This document shows, one piece after another, positions 42,707 through 51,712 of a stretch of 64,000 bases of DNA. Each line of letters begins with the position of its first letter. Position 1 is the first letter of the stretch. The notes beneath the pieces are model-generated. The model was not told the DNA's origin and ran no database searches. It saw only the letters and a list, made by a program, of their open reading frames with translations. Location of the stretch: assembly GCF_001905005.1 (NCBI RefSeq), contig NZ_LWKZ01000025.1, positions 62,001 to 126,000 of the forward strand, in the 5' to 3' direction. Source of the DNA: Streptomyces sp. CB02923. GTDB taxonomy: Bacteria > Actinomycetota > Actinomycetes > Streptomycetales > Streptomycetaceae. The position numbers and the translations under genes were made by a program.

Positions 42707-43125
42707 ACGCGGCCCAGTTCCTGATCGACACCAGCGCGCTCGCACGGTTCATGCGCGGGGACGCGGAGCAGTACGGCTGGGACCAGGCCGCCGCGGCTGG
42801 ACTCATCGCGACCTGCCCGATCACCGAGCTCGAGTTCTTCTACAGCGCCCGGTCGGCAGCCGACCGGGCGGGCGGCATCGAGGACATGCGGGTGATCTTC
42901 GGCTGGGTACCCGTCGACGATCGCGCCTACAACCGCGCTTGGCAGGTCCAGGAAGCCCTCACCAAGCAGGGGAAGCACCGAAATGCCGGAGCGGTCGACC
43001 TGGTCGTCGCTGCGACCGCTGAGTTGCAGGGGCTCACCCTGCTCCATCGCGATCACGATTTCGAGTGCATCGCCTCAGTGACCGGGCAAGCCCTCCAGTG
43101 GTACGGCCCGGAACACGGCAAGTAG
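42703..43125 (+). CDS. vapC: VapC-family PIN-domain RNase toxin
   Basis: A 140-residue protein from a GTG at 42703 (MNAAQFLIDTSALARFMRGD). The acidic PIN-domain residues are in place: Asp9 (LIDTSAL), Glu42 (ITELEFFY), Asp99 (GAVDLVVAATA) and Asp117 (LHRDHDFE). VapC toxins are Mg-dependent RNases that cut tRNA or rRNA and stall growth when the antitoxin is lost. It is translationally coupled to vapB and probably stabilises the accessory segment. Confidence 0.92.
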   Translation: MNAAQFLIDTSALARFMRGDAEQYGWDQAAAAGLIATCPITELEFFYSARSAADRAGGIEDMRVIFGWVPVDDRAYNRAWQVQEALTKQGKHRNAGAVDLVVAATAELQGLTLLHRDHDFECIASVTGQALQWYGPEHGK

Positions 43126-43266
43126 GCCGCCAGTGGTTGCAGCTCTGGTCGCGTTCACCGCCGTACAACATCGTTCAAAAGTCCCACCCGAGCTCTCATC
43201 GCGTCAGGGGACACTGGCACCGCGATATTGAAGAGCCGTGCGGCTGGTGGTGGTGGAGGGGAGAGC

Positions 43267-43911
43267 GTGGAAGACGAGGGGGTTGCGGCGCGTTTCGATG
43301 GGGGTTCGGTTGTCGAGGTCGTTCTCACCGGCGTCGGGGCGATGCGTGCTGACCGGGTTGTCTCGATCGGTGTGGAGTTGGGCTACGTGCTGGGCGCCGA
43401 TGAGCCGTATGGACGAGGGCAGCGTCGTCTGCTCTTCACGCGTGACGACAGCCCGGGGGCCCGGCAGCGCGCCCAAGCGACGCTGGAGCGCGTGCGGGCG
43501 GCCCGCTCGTGGAGCGCCGTCACTGCTCCGTACGGTCCGTCGGCCACCGGGCCGCCGCTGATCCACCCGGAGCGCGCTGCGCGTGCGCAGAGGCAGGCCG
43601 AAGCCTATGAGGCCTGGCGTCCGGCTTGGCTGGTCAGTCTGTGCTGCTGCGTCGCCGCCGGTTTTCTCGTGCTGGCGTGGGCCGTGCGTGAGACGGTGCC
43701 GGCCGCGGTGGGCTTCTTCCTCGTCGGCTTGCTGTGCCTGGCTGGGGCCGCCCTCGGGCCGCGTTTCACGAGGAGTCGGCAGCAGGACAACCTGCGGCTG
43801 TTGGAGCGTTTCCGTCGTCAGCAGGCAGCCCGGTTCCCTGTTCCGCCTCCTTCGCCTCCTCCCCCTCGTCCTCCGCCTGCGGGTCCGCAGCATGACCGAA
43901 CGGGAAGCTAG
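43267..43911 (+). CDS. Two-helix membrane protein of unknown function
   Basis: A 214-residue protein from a GTG at 43267 with GGAGGGGAGA upstream; a TTG at 43228 is a less likely start. A soluble N-terminal part (about 1-110: VVEVVLTGVGAMRADRVVSI, RRLLFTRDDSPGARQRAQAT) is followed by two adjacent helices (AWLVSLCCCVAAGFLVLAWA and VPAAVGFFLVGLLCLAGAAL) and a Pro-rich tail. No family is recognised. It lies between the VapBC pair and the convergent toxin/immunity locus. Confidence 0.65.
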   Translation: MEDEGVAARFDGGSVVEVVLTGVGAMRADRVVSIGVELGYVLGADEPYGRGQRRLLFTRDDSPGARQRAQATLERVRAARSWSAVTAPYGPSATGPPLIHPERAARAQRQAEAYEAWRPAWLVSLCCCVAAGFLVLAWAVRETVPAAVGFFLVGLLCLAGAALGPRFTRSRQQDNLRLLERFRRQQAARFPVPPPSPPPPRPPPAGPQHDRTGS

Positions 43912-43928
43912 GGGCGGAATTGCTTGTA

Positions 43929-44042
43929 CCTGGCGCGGGACGGGGCCTGGCGCGGGACGGGGACTGGTGCACGACGGGGACTGGCGCGCGACGAGGGCTG
44001 GCGCGCGACGGGAACTGACACAGGCCGGGGACTGGCGCGAAG
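43929..44042. repeat. About seven tandem copies of a 17-bp unit
   Basis: Units of the form ctggcgcgcgacgggga, with one or two changes each, fill the gap downstream of the immunity gene. No coding evidence; 44043-44140 holds nothing further. Confidence 0.8.
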
Positions 44043-44140
44043 GTCGATGCCTCGCTTCAGTCCCCGGCCCCGTTGCGCGGGCGGCCGACGTGTCAGGGCG
44101 GTCCCCGGTCGGTCGCCGTGCGGTGTGCTGTCTTCGGGTG

Positions 44141-44722
44141 TCAGTGCGTAGAGCTAGGGGATACCGCGGTCAGGTCGCTGGCGGTTTCGTTGGTGAGCAG
44201 GGTTGGTTGGGCTTTGAGGAGTTTTTGCGTGAGGGGGGGACGGGCGAATACCCGGTCGTGGACGGTCGGCAGGTTTTCTCCGTCGTACAGGACGGGCGAG
44301 TCCCAGTCGGCGGGGTCATCCGCGCCCAGCCGGTCGACGATCACGGCGCGGGTCGGTGTCGGAAGGGCCGTCGCCGCCGCGAGGACGGCTGCCTCGACCG
44401 TGTCGGCCTGTTGGGGTGTGAGGCCGTCCAGCCACAGCGTCTGGATCTCGCAGCCGAGGGGCTCGTACGCGTACTCGTCGGTCACGTCGATGTCCGCGGA
44501 GAACCACCACTGCATCGTGAGGGACGCGATGCGCAGGCCCAGAAGGCGGCCGAGTTCCTCCTGGTGCATGAGGACGCCGTCGCCTTCGACGTCGAGGACC
44601 ACGGCTTTGCCCCGTACCGGGTGCGTGAGCGCGATGCCGTGTGCGGCGAAGAGCCGCGTCTGTTCGGCGAAGGCCGGTACGGCCGCCGATTCCCGGTACC
44701 ACCGGATGAATCCGTCAGCCAT
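44141..44722 (-). CDS. Candidate immunity protein for the ALF-repeat toxin
   Basis: A 193-residue acidic protein starting MADGFIRWYRESAAVPAFAE. It begins two bases after the toxin gene stop and reads the same way, the standard place for a cognate immunity gene. There is no signal peptide or membrane segment, so it would act in the cytosol, where an incoming nuclease toxin must be blocked. It includes LDVEGDGVLMHQEELGRLLG and WWFSADIDVTDEYAYEPLG. I recognise no immunity family (it is not an obvious SUKH or Imm1 protein). The role is inferred from position and charge. Confidence 0.75.
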   Translation of the reverse strand: MADGFIRWYRESAAVPAFAEQTRLFAAHGIALTHPVRGKAVVLDVEGDGVLMHQEELGRLLGLRIASLTMQWWFSADIDVTDEYAYEPLGCEIQTLWLDGLTPQQADTVEAAVLAAATALPTPTRAVIVDRLGADDPADWDSPVLYDGENLPTVHDRVFARPPLTQKLLKAQPTLLTNETASDLTAVSPSSTH

Positions 44723-44724
44723 GG

Positions 44725-47700
44725 CTAGCAGCTCGGCAGCGTGAAGATGTGCACATTCTCGTCTCCGAATACCTTCTTGGCCTGCTTGATGGCCGATTCC
44801 GGCGTGTTGTCCGCCAGGTAGTAGATCGCCTTCACGCCGGCCTGGTCGGCGGCGTACTTGTTGATTTTGAGGGCGCTGCCGAACTTGGAGGGGTTCTTGG
44901 CCTTGGCGCCACCGCCGACGTAGATGTATTCACCGTTCGGTCCGATGACGTCGAGGCCGCTCGATCCCACGTTGGGCATTTCGATCTTGATGTCCTGCCC
45001 GTTCGCGTCCTTGGCCACCTTTCCGCCGACCAGCTTAGCGATGAAGTCCTCGCGTTTGGGGCCCACGCCTCCCGAGTCGTGGCCGCCACCGGACGGCAGA
45101 GCGGACGAGCGGTGTGCCGCACTCACGGATGATGCGGAACTCCGCGCCGGGGAAAGGCTCTTCTTCTTGTCCTTCACGCAGGCCGGGAGCTTCTTCCAGG
45201 CCTTGTCGAGGACGTCTTCGCTCTTGTCGACCAGCTTCTTCGCCTTGGCCGACTTGTCGAGGAAGCCGTTGATGCCCCAGATGGCCTTGCCGACCTTCGG
45301 GAGCTTGCCGACCAGCTTGGCGGCCTTCGCCCAGGGCAGGTTGGTGACGATCGCCCACAGGCAGGTCGGGATGTCGGGGTCGTCCCAGCACTCCTTGATT
45401 TCCTCGGCGGCGAGTTCCACGAGGATCTCGGCGCCGTTGTCCATCAGGTAGTCCAGCAAGTCCTGCTGTGCCAGTGCCTCGGCTGCCTCCAGCTGTTCGG
45501 CGGTGATGCCCGCCGCTTCGAGGGCCTCGCGTTCGTATTCCTCCAGGGAGTACGAGCTGTCGCCCTTCTCCTTCTTTCTGGCGGCCTCCTCCCTGGCCTT
45601 GCGCTGCTGCTCGCGCTCGTATTCCTCGGCTCTTTTGGCGGCCTCGTCCGCTTCCTTGGCGTAGGTGCCGGCGTTCTTGGCCGCGGTCTCGGCCGAGGTG
45701 GCGTGCTTCTCGGCGGAGTCGGCCAGCTTGTCGGCGTCGGCCGCGTCCTTCTCCGCCTGGGTGGCCGCGCCCTGGGCGATGCCCGCTTCCTTCTCGGCCA
45801 GGGCGGCGGCGCTGTTGGCGGCCGCTGCCTGGTTCTCCGCGTCGGTGGCGGCGCCGCGGGCGCGTTCGGCCTCGGCCTCGGCCTGGGTGGCGGCGTTGCG
45901 TGCCGCCGCCGCGTCCGCGAATGCCTGGTCGGCGGACTGGCGGGCGAGTTTCGCGTCGGCCTGGGCCTGGGCGTCGGCCTCGTTGGCCCGTGCCGCGGCG
46001 GCCCGTGCCTTGGCGCCGTCCTCGGCTGCCTGGGCCGCGGACTTCATCGCGGCCGCCGAGGAGCGCGCCGCGTCCGCGGCGGAACGCGCCGCGGCTGCTG
46101 CCGCCTTGAAGGCCGGGCCCACCTCGGCGTTGGCGCGTGCGGCCGCGGCTTCGGCCGCTTCGGCGGCCTTGACCGCCTCCGCCGCTCTGGCTTCGGCCTT
46201 GGTGGTTTCCGCCGCGCCCATCTCCAGGGAGGCCCGCGCCACCTCCGCGGCGAAGTCCGCGTTCACGTCCGCGCCGGTGAACGGCGCGGTGAGGAGGATG
46301 GCGGTGTTCGCGGGGTCGGCGATGCCCGCGGCCGTGGTACGGGCCGACGCGGCGGCCTGGATCGCGGTGGTCGCCTGTAGGCGGGCCATGGCCGCTTCGC
46401 GGGTGGCGCCGTCGGCTTCCTCCCGGGTGCGGTTGGCCGCTTGGAGGGCCTGGCTCGCCCGGGTCGCGGCCAGCCCGGCCAGCCGGGAGGCTTCGTGGGC
46501 GGCGATGCCGGCGCGGGCTTCCTGCGCGGTGGCCTCCGCGGCCTTGGAGTTGGCCCGTTGTGCTGCGGCGTGCGTGGCAGCGGCCTGGCGCTCGGCCTCG
46601 TTCGCCGCCGCGTTGGCCGCGGCGGCCGCTGCTTCGGCCTTGGTGGCGGCGGCGTTGGCCCGCGCGGCGTGCGCGGTGGCCTCACTGGCCGCCGCACGCG
46701 CACGCGCGGCCGCTCCGGCCGCCTCGATGGCCGCCGACCGCGAACGTATCGCCGCCGCGGAGGCCTGGTCGGCCGCGGTACGGGCGGTACCGGCGGCGGT
46801 TCCGGCCGCGTTGGCGGCGGATCGCGCCTCGGTCGCCGCGGCCCGCGCGGTCTCGGCGTGTTCGGTGCCCTTCGCCTTCGCGGCCAGCGCGTCGGTGGCC
46901 CTGGCCCTGGCCTCTTCCGCCTGGTGGGCGCGTTCGGCCTCCACCGCGTCGTTACGGGCCTTGCGGGCCTTGCTCTCCTCGCCCCGGGCCAGCCCGTCGG
47001 CCTTGGCGGCGATGCCCTCCTGGGTCTGTGCCTTGCCCCGTTTCTCCGCCGCCACCGAGGCGGCGGCCTGTGCGTCGGCCCGCCTGGACGAGGCGGTGCG
47101 TGCCTCGGACTGGGCCCGCACGCGGGCCTGGGCGGCGACGTCACGTTCCCGTTCGGCCCGTACGCGGGCCGCCGCCGCCAGGTCGCGCTCGCGTTCGGCG
47201 ATCTTGCGCTGCTCGGCGGCTACCTTGGCCTGGCGCTGCGCCTCGATCCGCGCCTCGCGGGTCTTCCTGGCGTGCTCCCACGCCTGCTTCTCGGCCTGCT
47301 CGGCCTCGATCCGGGCCTGGCGGGACTTGGCCGCCGCGTCCGCCGCGATCTTGGCCTGCCGGTCCGCCGCCTCTGCGAGCCGGGCGGCCGCCCTGGCGTG
47401 CTCCTCGGCGTTCGCCCGCCACTTGGCGGCCTGCTGGGCGTGCAACTCGGCCTGGTTCTTGGAGTTGAGCCCGGCCGCGTCCGCCGCCGACGCGTCCACC
47501 GCGTGCTGTGCGGTCGCCGCAGCCTTGGCCGCCGCGTCCGCCGCGTTCGCGATGCCCGACGCGACGTCCGACCACCGCGCGCCGTGGGTCAGCCCGGTCT
47601 CGACGAGGACATCGGCCTGCACCTTGGCCTGGCCCGCTGCCACCTGCGCCTGCCGCGCGGCCTCCTCGGCGTTGCCGACCTGGCGGGCGATCTCCGTCTT

Positions 47701-48693
47701 CACCGGTCCGTAGTCGGAGAGCCGCTTCCCGGCGCGGTCGGCGGCGAGCATCCGGTCGGCCTCGCGGGACTGGGCGGCCGCCGCGGTCATCGCGTTCGCG
47801 GCGCCCTTGAGGGCCTGCACCGCGCTGCCGTGGGCGGCTATGAGCTTGGTACGGGCCTCGGCGGCGCGGGCCGCGTTCGCCGCCAGCTCGCGCAGCCGTT
47901 CCGCCGCCTCCAGCGCTTCCTTCTGCGCCTTCTCGTGCGCCGCCCGGTCGTCCGCGTCCTTCCGCGCGGCGATCAGGTAGCCCTTCTCCAGGAACTCGGC
48001 GATCACCTTGTCGTCGCCGGTGGCCAGGGCGGCCTGAGCGGCCTGCTTGACCTCGGGGCCGCCGACCGCGACGAGCATCTCGACCCGCTTGCGGTTCTCC
48101 GCCGCGCGCTGCTGCTCGTTCTGCTCGGTGGCCTTGTCCCGCTGCCGGGCGATCTCGGCGCCGAACGCCAGGAAGTCGGCGCGGTCCCCGGCCGTGCCCT
48201 TCAGGACCCGTTCGACCTCCGCGTTGAAGAACGGGCCTCCGGTGCCGCGCAGTGCTTCGATGCTGCGGCGGTTTGCGGCGTCGGCCGCGTCCTTCTTGTC
48301 CTTGGCGCGCTGCCGCGCCTCGGCCTCACCGTGCTCCAGGAAGTCCCGTACCGCGTTCGGGTCCGTACTCTCCAATGCCTTCTTGGCGGCCTCGCGGACT
48401 TCCTCCTCCTCGTCGAACTCTGCGATGTCCTCGACCAGTTGCCGGTCGCGGTCCACGGTGAGCCGGTCCAGCGCGGACCGCGCCGGTGGCGGAGCTGCCG
48501 ACGGCTTCGGCGGTCCGGCCATGGCCTGCCGGCGTACGGCGGTGCCGTCCGGCCCCGGCAAGGCGGCGGCACCGGATTCCCCCGCCGCGCCGACGAGGAT
48601 GGCCAAGGCCATGACGGCGGACGCCGCTCTGCCCATCCGGCCGGTCACACGGCGGCGTCTTGTTCCGGCTCTGGGCCGGGATCTTTCCCGCAC
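44725..48693 (-). CDS. Giant secreted ALF-repeat/coiled-coil polymorphic toxin
   Basis: A 1322-residue protein from a GTG at 48693 (AAAGGG upstream). An Arg-rich signal sequence with hydrophobic core ASAVMALAILVGAAG comes first. Next are ALF-type repeats (about 60-270: KKALESTDPNAVRDFLEHGEAE, in part ALESTDPNAVRDFLEHG; VKQAAQAALATGDDKVIAEFL). About 800 residues of Ala/Arg/Glu coiled coil follow. A pretoxin-like segment at about 1090-1190 has paired Cys and a hydrophobic stretch (IPTCLWAIVTNLPWAKAAKL). The last 109 residues (about 1214-1322) are a compact domain with SSGLDVIGPNGEYIYVGGGA, AKAKNP and TPESAIKQAKKVFGDENV, resembling CdiA-CT nuclease domains. The C-terminal domain is probably delivered into competitors. 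The nuclease fold is tentative. Confidence 0.85.
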   Translation of the reverse strand: MRERSRPRAGTRRRRVTGRMGRAASAVMALAILVGAAGESGAAALPGPDGTAVRRQAMAGPPKPSAAPPPARSALDRLTVDRDRQLVEDIAEFDEEEEVREAAKKALESTDPNAVRDFLEHGEAEARQRAKDKKDAADAANRRSIEALRGTGGPFFNAEVERVLKGTAGDRADFLAFGAEIARQRDKATEQNEQQRAAENRKRVEMLVAVGGPEVKQAAQAALATGDDKVIAEFLEKGYLIAARKDADDRAAHEKAQKEALEAAERLRELAANAARAAEARTKLIAAHGSAVQALKGAANAMTAAAAQSREADRMLAADRAGKRLSDYGPVKTEIARQVGNAEEAARQAQVAAGQAKVQADVLVETGLTHGARWSDVASGIANAADAAAKAAATAQHAVDASAADAAGLNSKNQAELHAQQAAKWRANAEEHARAAARLAEAADRQAKIAADAAAKSRQARIEAEQAEKQAWEHARKTREARIEAQRQAKVAAEQRKIAERERDLAAAARVRAERERDVAAQARVRAQSEARTASSRRADAQAAASVAAEKRGKAQTQEGIAAKADGLARGEESKARKARNDAVEAERAHQAEEARARATDALAAKAKGTEHAETARAAATEARSAANAAGTAAGTARTAADQASAAAIRSRSAAIEAAGAAARARAAASEATAHAARANAAATKAEAAAAAANAAANEAERQAAATHAAAQRANSKAAEATAQEARAGIAAHEASRLAGLAATRASQALQAANRTREEADGATREAAMARLQATTAIQAAASARTTAAGIADPANTAILLTAPFTGADVNADFAAEVARASLEMGAAETTKAEARAAEAVKAAEAAEAAAARANAEVGPAFKAAAAAARSAADAARSSAAAMKSAAQAAEDGAKARAAAARANEADAQAQADAKLARQSADQAFADAAAARNAATQAEAEAERARGAATDAENQAAAANSAAALAEKEAGIAQGAATQAEKDAADADKLADSAEKHATSAETAAKNAGTYAKEADEAAKRAEEYEREQQRKAREEAARKKEKGDSSYSLEEYEREALEAAGITAEQLEAAEALAQQDLLDYLMDNGAEILVELAAEEIKECWDDPDIPTCLWAIVTNLPWAKAAKLVGKLPKVGKAIWGINGFLDKSAKAKKLVDKSEDVLDKAWKKLPACVKDKKKSLSPARSSASSVSAAHRSSALPSGGGHDSGGVGPKREDFIAKLVGGKVAKDANGQDIKIEMPNVGSSGLDVIGPNGEYIYVGGGAKAKNPSKFGSALKINKYAADQAGVKAIYYLADNTPESAIKQAKKVFGDENVHIFTLPSC
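44728..45054 (-). other. C-terminal toxin domain of the ALF-repeat protein
   Basis: Residues about 1214-1322. The D-V-I-G-P-N-G-E-Y core followed by GGxAK and a C-terminal TPESxIxxAKK-FG-ENV helix-strand unit resembles CdiA-type tRNase/DNase domains of the PD-(D/E)XK-like group, as recalled. The segment follows a Ser/His/Gly-rich hinge, typical of a swappable tip. Confidence 0.6.
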
Positions 48694-48760
48694 TGGAAAC
48701 CCTTTCAACGAATCGATCGGTGGAAGAAAAGGAAGGAGAAAAAGAAGGGGCAAAGAAAAG

Positions 48761-48790
48761 CCCCCTGCCCTTGAATGCGCGGGCAGGGGG
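48761..48790 (-). terminator. Intrinsic terminator upstream of the toxin gene
   Basis: Arms ccccctgccc and gggcaggggg (10 bp) with a 10-base loop. On the minus strand the stem is followed by CTTTTCTTTGCCCC and a further T-rich tract. It ends the transcript of the preceding ALF gene, so the toxin-immunity pair probably has its own promoter in 48694-48760. Confidence 0.8.
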
Positions 48791-48880
48791 AGGGGAGGGG
48801 ATCGGGCCGAAGGCATGGCGTGGCGTGGCCGGGGAACCGGCGTCGGCGTGGGCCCGGCGGAGTGTGCCGGGCCCGCGCCG

Positions 48881-49993
48881 TCAGCCCTTGACCCGGCTCT
48901 CGCTGTCCCGGGCCCGGTCGAGCATGTCCTTCCAGAAAGCGGCCGTCCCGGCTGCCTCCGTCCGCTCCTGGGCCCAGTCGCCCTGCCGTGCCTCGGCCGG
49001 GGCGGCGATCTTCTCCCAGATGGCGTCCGCGCCCTCCTTGGCCAGCCGGGCGATGCTCTGCCAGCTCTCCGCCTGCGCCCCGGCGGCCCGCTGTTCGTCC
49101 AGCCACGCCGTGTGGGCACCGTCGGCGTGCCCGGACACCGCCTGCCAGGCCCGTTCGGCCTCGGCGCGCGCCTTCGCCGCGTCCGCGGACGACTTCAGCG
49201 CCTCCTCGGCGGCCACCGCCCGCGCGATCAGCATCGACAGCACGTGGTGGCGGCGCACCTCCGTGTCCGCCACCCGCAGCCGGTACGCCTCCACGTCCAA
49301 GGCCGCGCCGGTGGCCCAGCCGTAGCCGTAGAACTCCGCCACGTCCGCGTCCACGGAGCCGGGCCGCAGCGCCCACTGCGCCGCCACCCGCACCTGCTCT
49401 CCCGGATCGGCCTCGGCGAGCGAACGCACGAAGGCGCGGTGCCGCTCACCGACTTCCAGGCGGTGCTGCGCGTCGGCGTCCCGCTGCACGCGGTCCCGCT
49501 GCTGCGCTTCGGCGTAGCCGGTCTTCACGAACGCCGCCCGGTCGGCATCCGTGCCTTTCAACGCCCGTTCGGCGGCGGACCGCACCTCCGGGGAGAAACC
49601 CGCCGGGTGCGTGCTCACCACCCGTTCGCAGAAGGCCCGGTTACGCGACCGCGCGTCACGCACGCGCTGCTTCGCCGCGTCATAGCCGCCCCCGGGGGCC
49701 AGCCACTCCGCAATCGCCGCGTCCCCCCGCGTACTGCGCAACGCGTTCCACGCCGACGCGCGGATCTCCGCGGGCAGCACCGACTTGGCCAGGCGCAGCA
49801 CACTCGCCCGCGCCTCGTCCGCCGCGGCGGCCGCCACCTGCGACGGCTGACCGGACGGTGCGCCGACCGCAACGGTGTGCGCCTGGGCGGGCGCCGCGTC
49901 CGCGAGCGTACCGACGCCTGTCAGCAGGCCGACCGCCACCCAGGACGCGGCCCACCTCCGGCGCCGCATGGCATGACCGGCGGAATCCGCCAC
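48881..49993 (-). CDS. Secreted ALF-repeat protein
   Basis: A 370-residue protein from a GTG at 49993, with GGAAGGGGGAGA upstream. A signal peptide (MRRRRWAASWVAVGLLTGVG, cleavage near APAQA) leads to ALF-type repeats: AAERALKGTDADRAAFVKTG, VRVAAQWALRPGSVDADVAEF. A helical C-terminus follows (AEAERAWQAVSGHADGAH) without a toxin domain. ALF repeats are short modules of unknown function found in secreted actinobacterial proteins, often next to polymorphic toxins. It lies between the lectin-tailed ALF gene and the toxin gene and is separated from the latter by a terminator. A role as secretion or adhesion partner of the toxin is inferred. Confidence 0.82.
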   Translation of the reverse strand: MADSAGHAMRRRRWAASWVAVGLLTGVGTLADAAPAQAHTVAVGAPSGQPSQVAAAAADEARASVLRLAKSVLPAEIRASAWNALRSTRGDAAIAEWLAPGGGYDAAKQRVRDARSRNRAFCERVVSTHPAGFSPEVRSAAERALKGTDADRAAFVKTGYAEAQQRDRVQRDADAQHRLEVGERHRAFVRSLAEADPGEQVRVAAQWALRPGSVDADVAEFYGYGWATGAALDVEAYRLRVADTEVRRHHVLSMLIARAVAAEEALKSSADAAKARAEAERAWQAVSGHADGAHTAWLDEQRAAGAQAESWQSIARLAKEGADAIWEKIAAPAEARQGDWAQERTEAAGTAAFWKDMLDRARDSESRVKG

Positions 49994-50083
49994 CAATGTG
50001 CTCTCCCCCTTCCACGCTTGCATGGCGGGCACGTGCGCCCTCGTACGTAGTCGCTGTCTCGGTCCCGACCCGGTGCCGACAGG

Positions 50084-51712
50084 TCAGGGCGCCAGCGGCG
50101 CGGAGATCTGCCAGGCCGCCGGGCGGGCCGGCTGGGCCTCTCCCGGCTTGCCGCCGGGCAGGTCGAACGAGAAGTCCTTTCGCGCGTAGACGTCCTTCGT
50201 CGTGGGCGCGAGCCACTTCTTGCCGTCCGTGGTGTTCTGCTGGAAGGACACCGCGGAGCGCATGGGCCCGGGGCCGTCGCCGAAGGTCTCGCGGAAGCAC
50301 CACGAGGCACTCTTGCGGAACTTGGAGCTGCGGTCGTCCGCCGCGACCTCCACCCGGAGCCCGTTCCTCTCCTCCTTGCCGCTCCTGAGGTAGTGGCCGG
50401 GCTTGCGCACGGACTCGAAGGAGTAGCAGCCGGGCTCGCTCGCGAGGGAGGGCACGATCACCCAGGTGGCGTCCTCGCGGTCGGCCGCCGGGCTGGTCGT
50501 TTTGATCGAGTCGCTGAGGAGGGCCTTGCCGCCGTCCGCGCTGGACTGGCGCACGACCTGGCCGACGGTCCACACCTTCAGGGTCTGACGCTTGAGCCGG
50601 TACTGGGTGTCCGCCTTCAGGAACCGCTCGACGTCCGCATCGCTGCCCTTCAGCGCGGTCTTGGCCGCGGCCGCCAGGTTGGGGTTGACCTTGCTGTTCT
50701 CCGCGGCGGCCTGGATCTGGAGGGCCAGCTTGCGGTTGGCCTCGGCGAGCTTCTTGCGCCGGTTCTCGTCGTCGCGCTTGTACGCGGCGTCGGCGCCGGT
50801 GTGGATGTACGCCTTCCACACGGCCGCGTCGGAGCTGAGGGTGGCGCGCTGGCCCTCGGCGTAGAGCTCGCTGTCCCGCAGGTCGGCGGGGGCCTGGCGC
50901 AGCAGCTCCCGGATGAAGTTGTCGTCGCTGAGCGTGAGCATCGCCTCGGAGGGCGCGATACGGAACAGGGCCGCGGCGCTCTTGCGGGCGGCGAGTTCCT
51001 TGCGGCGCTCGGCCTCCTTGCGGTTCTGCTCCTCCAGTTCCTTCAGCTCGTTGGCCACGTCCCGCTTGTGGGCCTCGCGCGCGCCGTTGACGATGAACTC
51101 CCGCCAGTCCGCCGCCTCACCGAGCAGCGCCTGGAGTGCGGCCGACCGTACCTCGGGGCCGGAGGCCGTGTGCTTGGCGACGGCCCGGATGAAGTTGTCG
51201 TCGCTGAGGGCGAGCAGCTCCGGCGTGCTGGGGATGCCGACGGTGAGCAGCACCTGGGACTTGGCCAGCCGGGCCGCCCGCTCGGCCTCGGCCTTCTCCC
51301 GCTCGCGCTGCTGGTCGAGCTTGTACGCCTCGTGGACGCCGGAGACGATGAAGCGCACGTGGTCCTCGGCGACCGCACTGGCCATCGCCTGCTCGGCGGC
51401 GGTACGTACCGCGTCGAGCTTGTCCCCCGCGTCGCTGGCCTTCTGCCACAGCGCGTGGATGAAGTCGTAGTCGCTGAGCAGGAGTACCGCGGCGGTCGGG
51501 TCCAGGCCCACCACGGCCGCGGCGTCGACGCGCTGGGTGTCGGACGTACCGATGCCTCCCGGGCCGGCCACGACATCCGAGGTCCCGGGGCCGCTGTCGG
51601 CGACGGCACCCGGCGCGACGGCGCCCGTGACAGCGGCGAGGGCGGTGGCCGTCACAAGGCCACGCGTCACGAACCGTCTCATCCGTGCGGAAGTCATGCG
51701 CTGTGTGTCCAT
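50084..51712 (-). CDS. Secreted ALF-repeat protein with AbfB-like lectin tail
   Basis: A 542-residue protein starting MDTQRMTSARMRRFVTRGLV. Signal peptide core LVTATALAAVTGAVAPGAVA. Several ALF-type repeats follow, each with the motif LSDDNFIRxL and FI..G..EAHKRD (AMLTLSDDNFIRELLRQAP, WREFIVNGAREAHKRD). After about residue 350, a beta-trefoil resembling the arabinose-binding AbfB domain appears (GCYSFESVRKPGHYLRSG, FQQNTTDGKKWLAPTT). It is exported and probably sticks to cell-wall or plant polysaccharides. AGGAGGAG lies 13 bases before the ATG. It is the first gene of the ALF group and is separated from the upstream operon by about 700 bases. Confidence 0.82.
   Translation of the reverse strand: MDTQRMTSARMRRFVTRGLVTATALAAVTGAVAPGAVADSGPGTSDVVAGPGGIGTSDTQRVDAAAVVGLDPTAAVLLLSDYDFIHALWQKASDAGDKLDAVRTAAEQAMASAVAEDHVRFIVSGVHEAYKLDQQREREKAEAERAARLAKSQVLLTVGIPSTPELLALSDDNFIRAVAKHTASGPEVRSAALQALLGEAADWREFIVNGAREAHKRDVANELKELEEQNRKEAERRKELAARKSAAALFRIAPSEAMLTLSDDNFIRELLRQAPADLRDSELYAEGQRATLSSDAAVWKAYIHTGADAAYKRDDENRRKKLAEANRKLALQIQAAAENSKVNPNLAAAAKTALKGSDADVERFLKADTQYRLKRQTLKVWTVGQVVRQSSADGGKALLSDSIKTTSPAADREDATWVIVPSLASEPGCYSFESVRKPGHYLRSGKEERNGLRVEVAADDRSSKFRKSASWCFRETFGDGPGPMRSAVSFQQNTTDGKKWLAPTTKDVYARKDFSFDLPGGKPGEAQPARPAAWQISAPLAP

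Noticed and set aside
39409..44140. A right attachment site (second copy of the tRNA-Ser 3' end).
   Set aside because: Reading the stretch downstream of the integrase, I found no copy of the T-arm and acceptor sequence long enough to support an att site.
45665..47713. A 682-residue Ala/Ser-rich frame antisense to the toxin coiled coil.
   Set aside because: It mirrors the Ala-rich repeats of the toxin gene and has no plausible start context.
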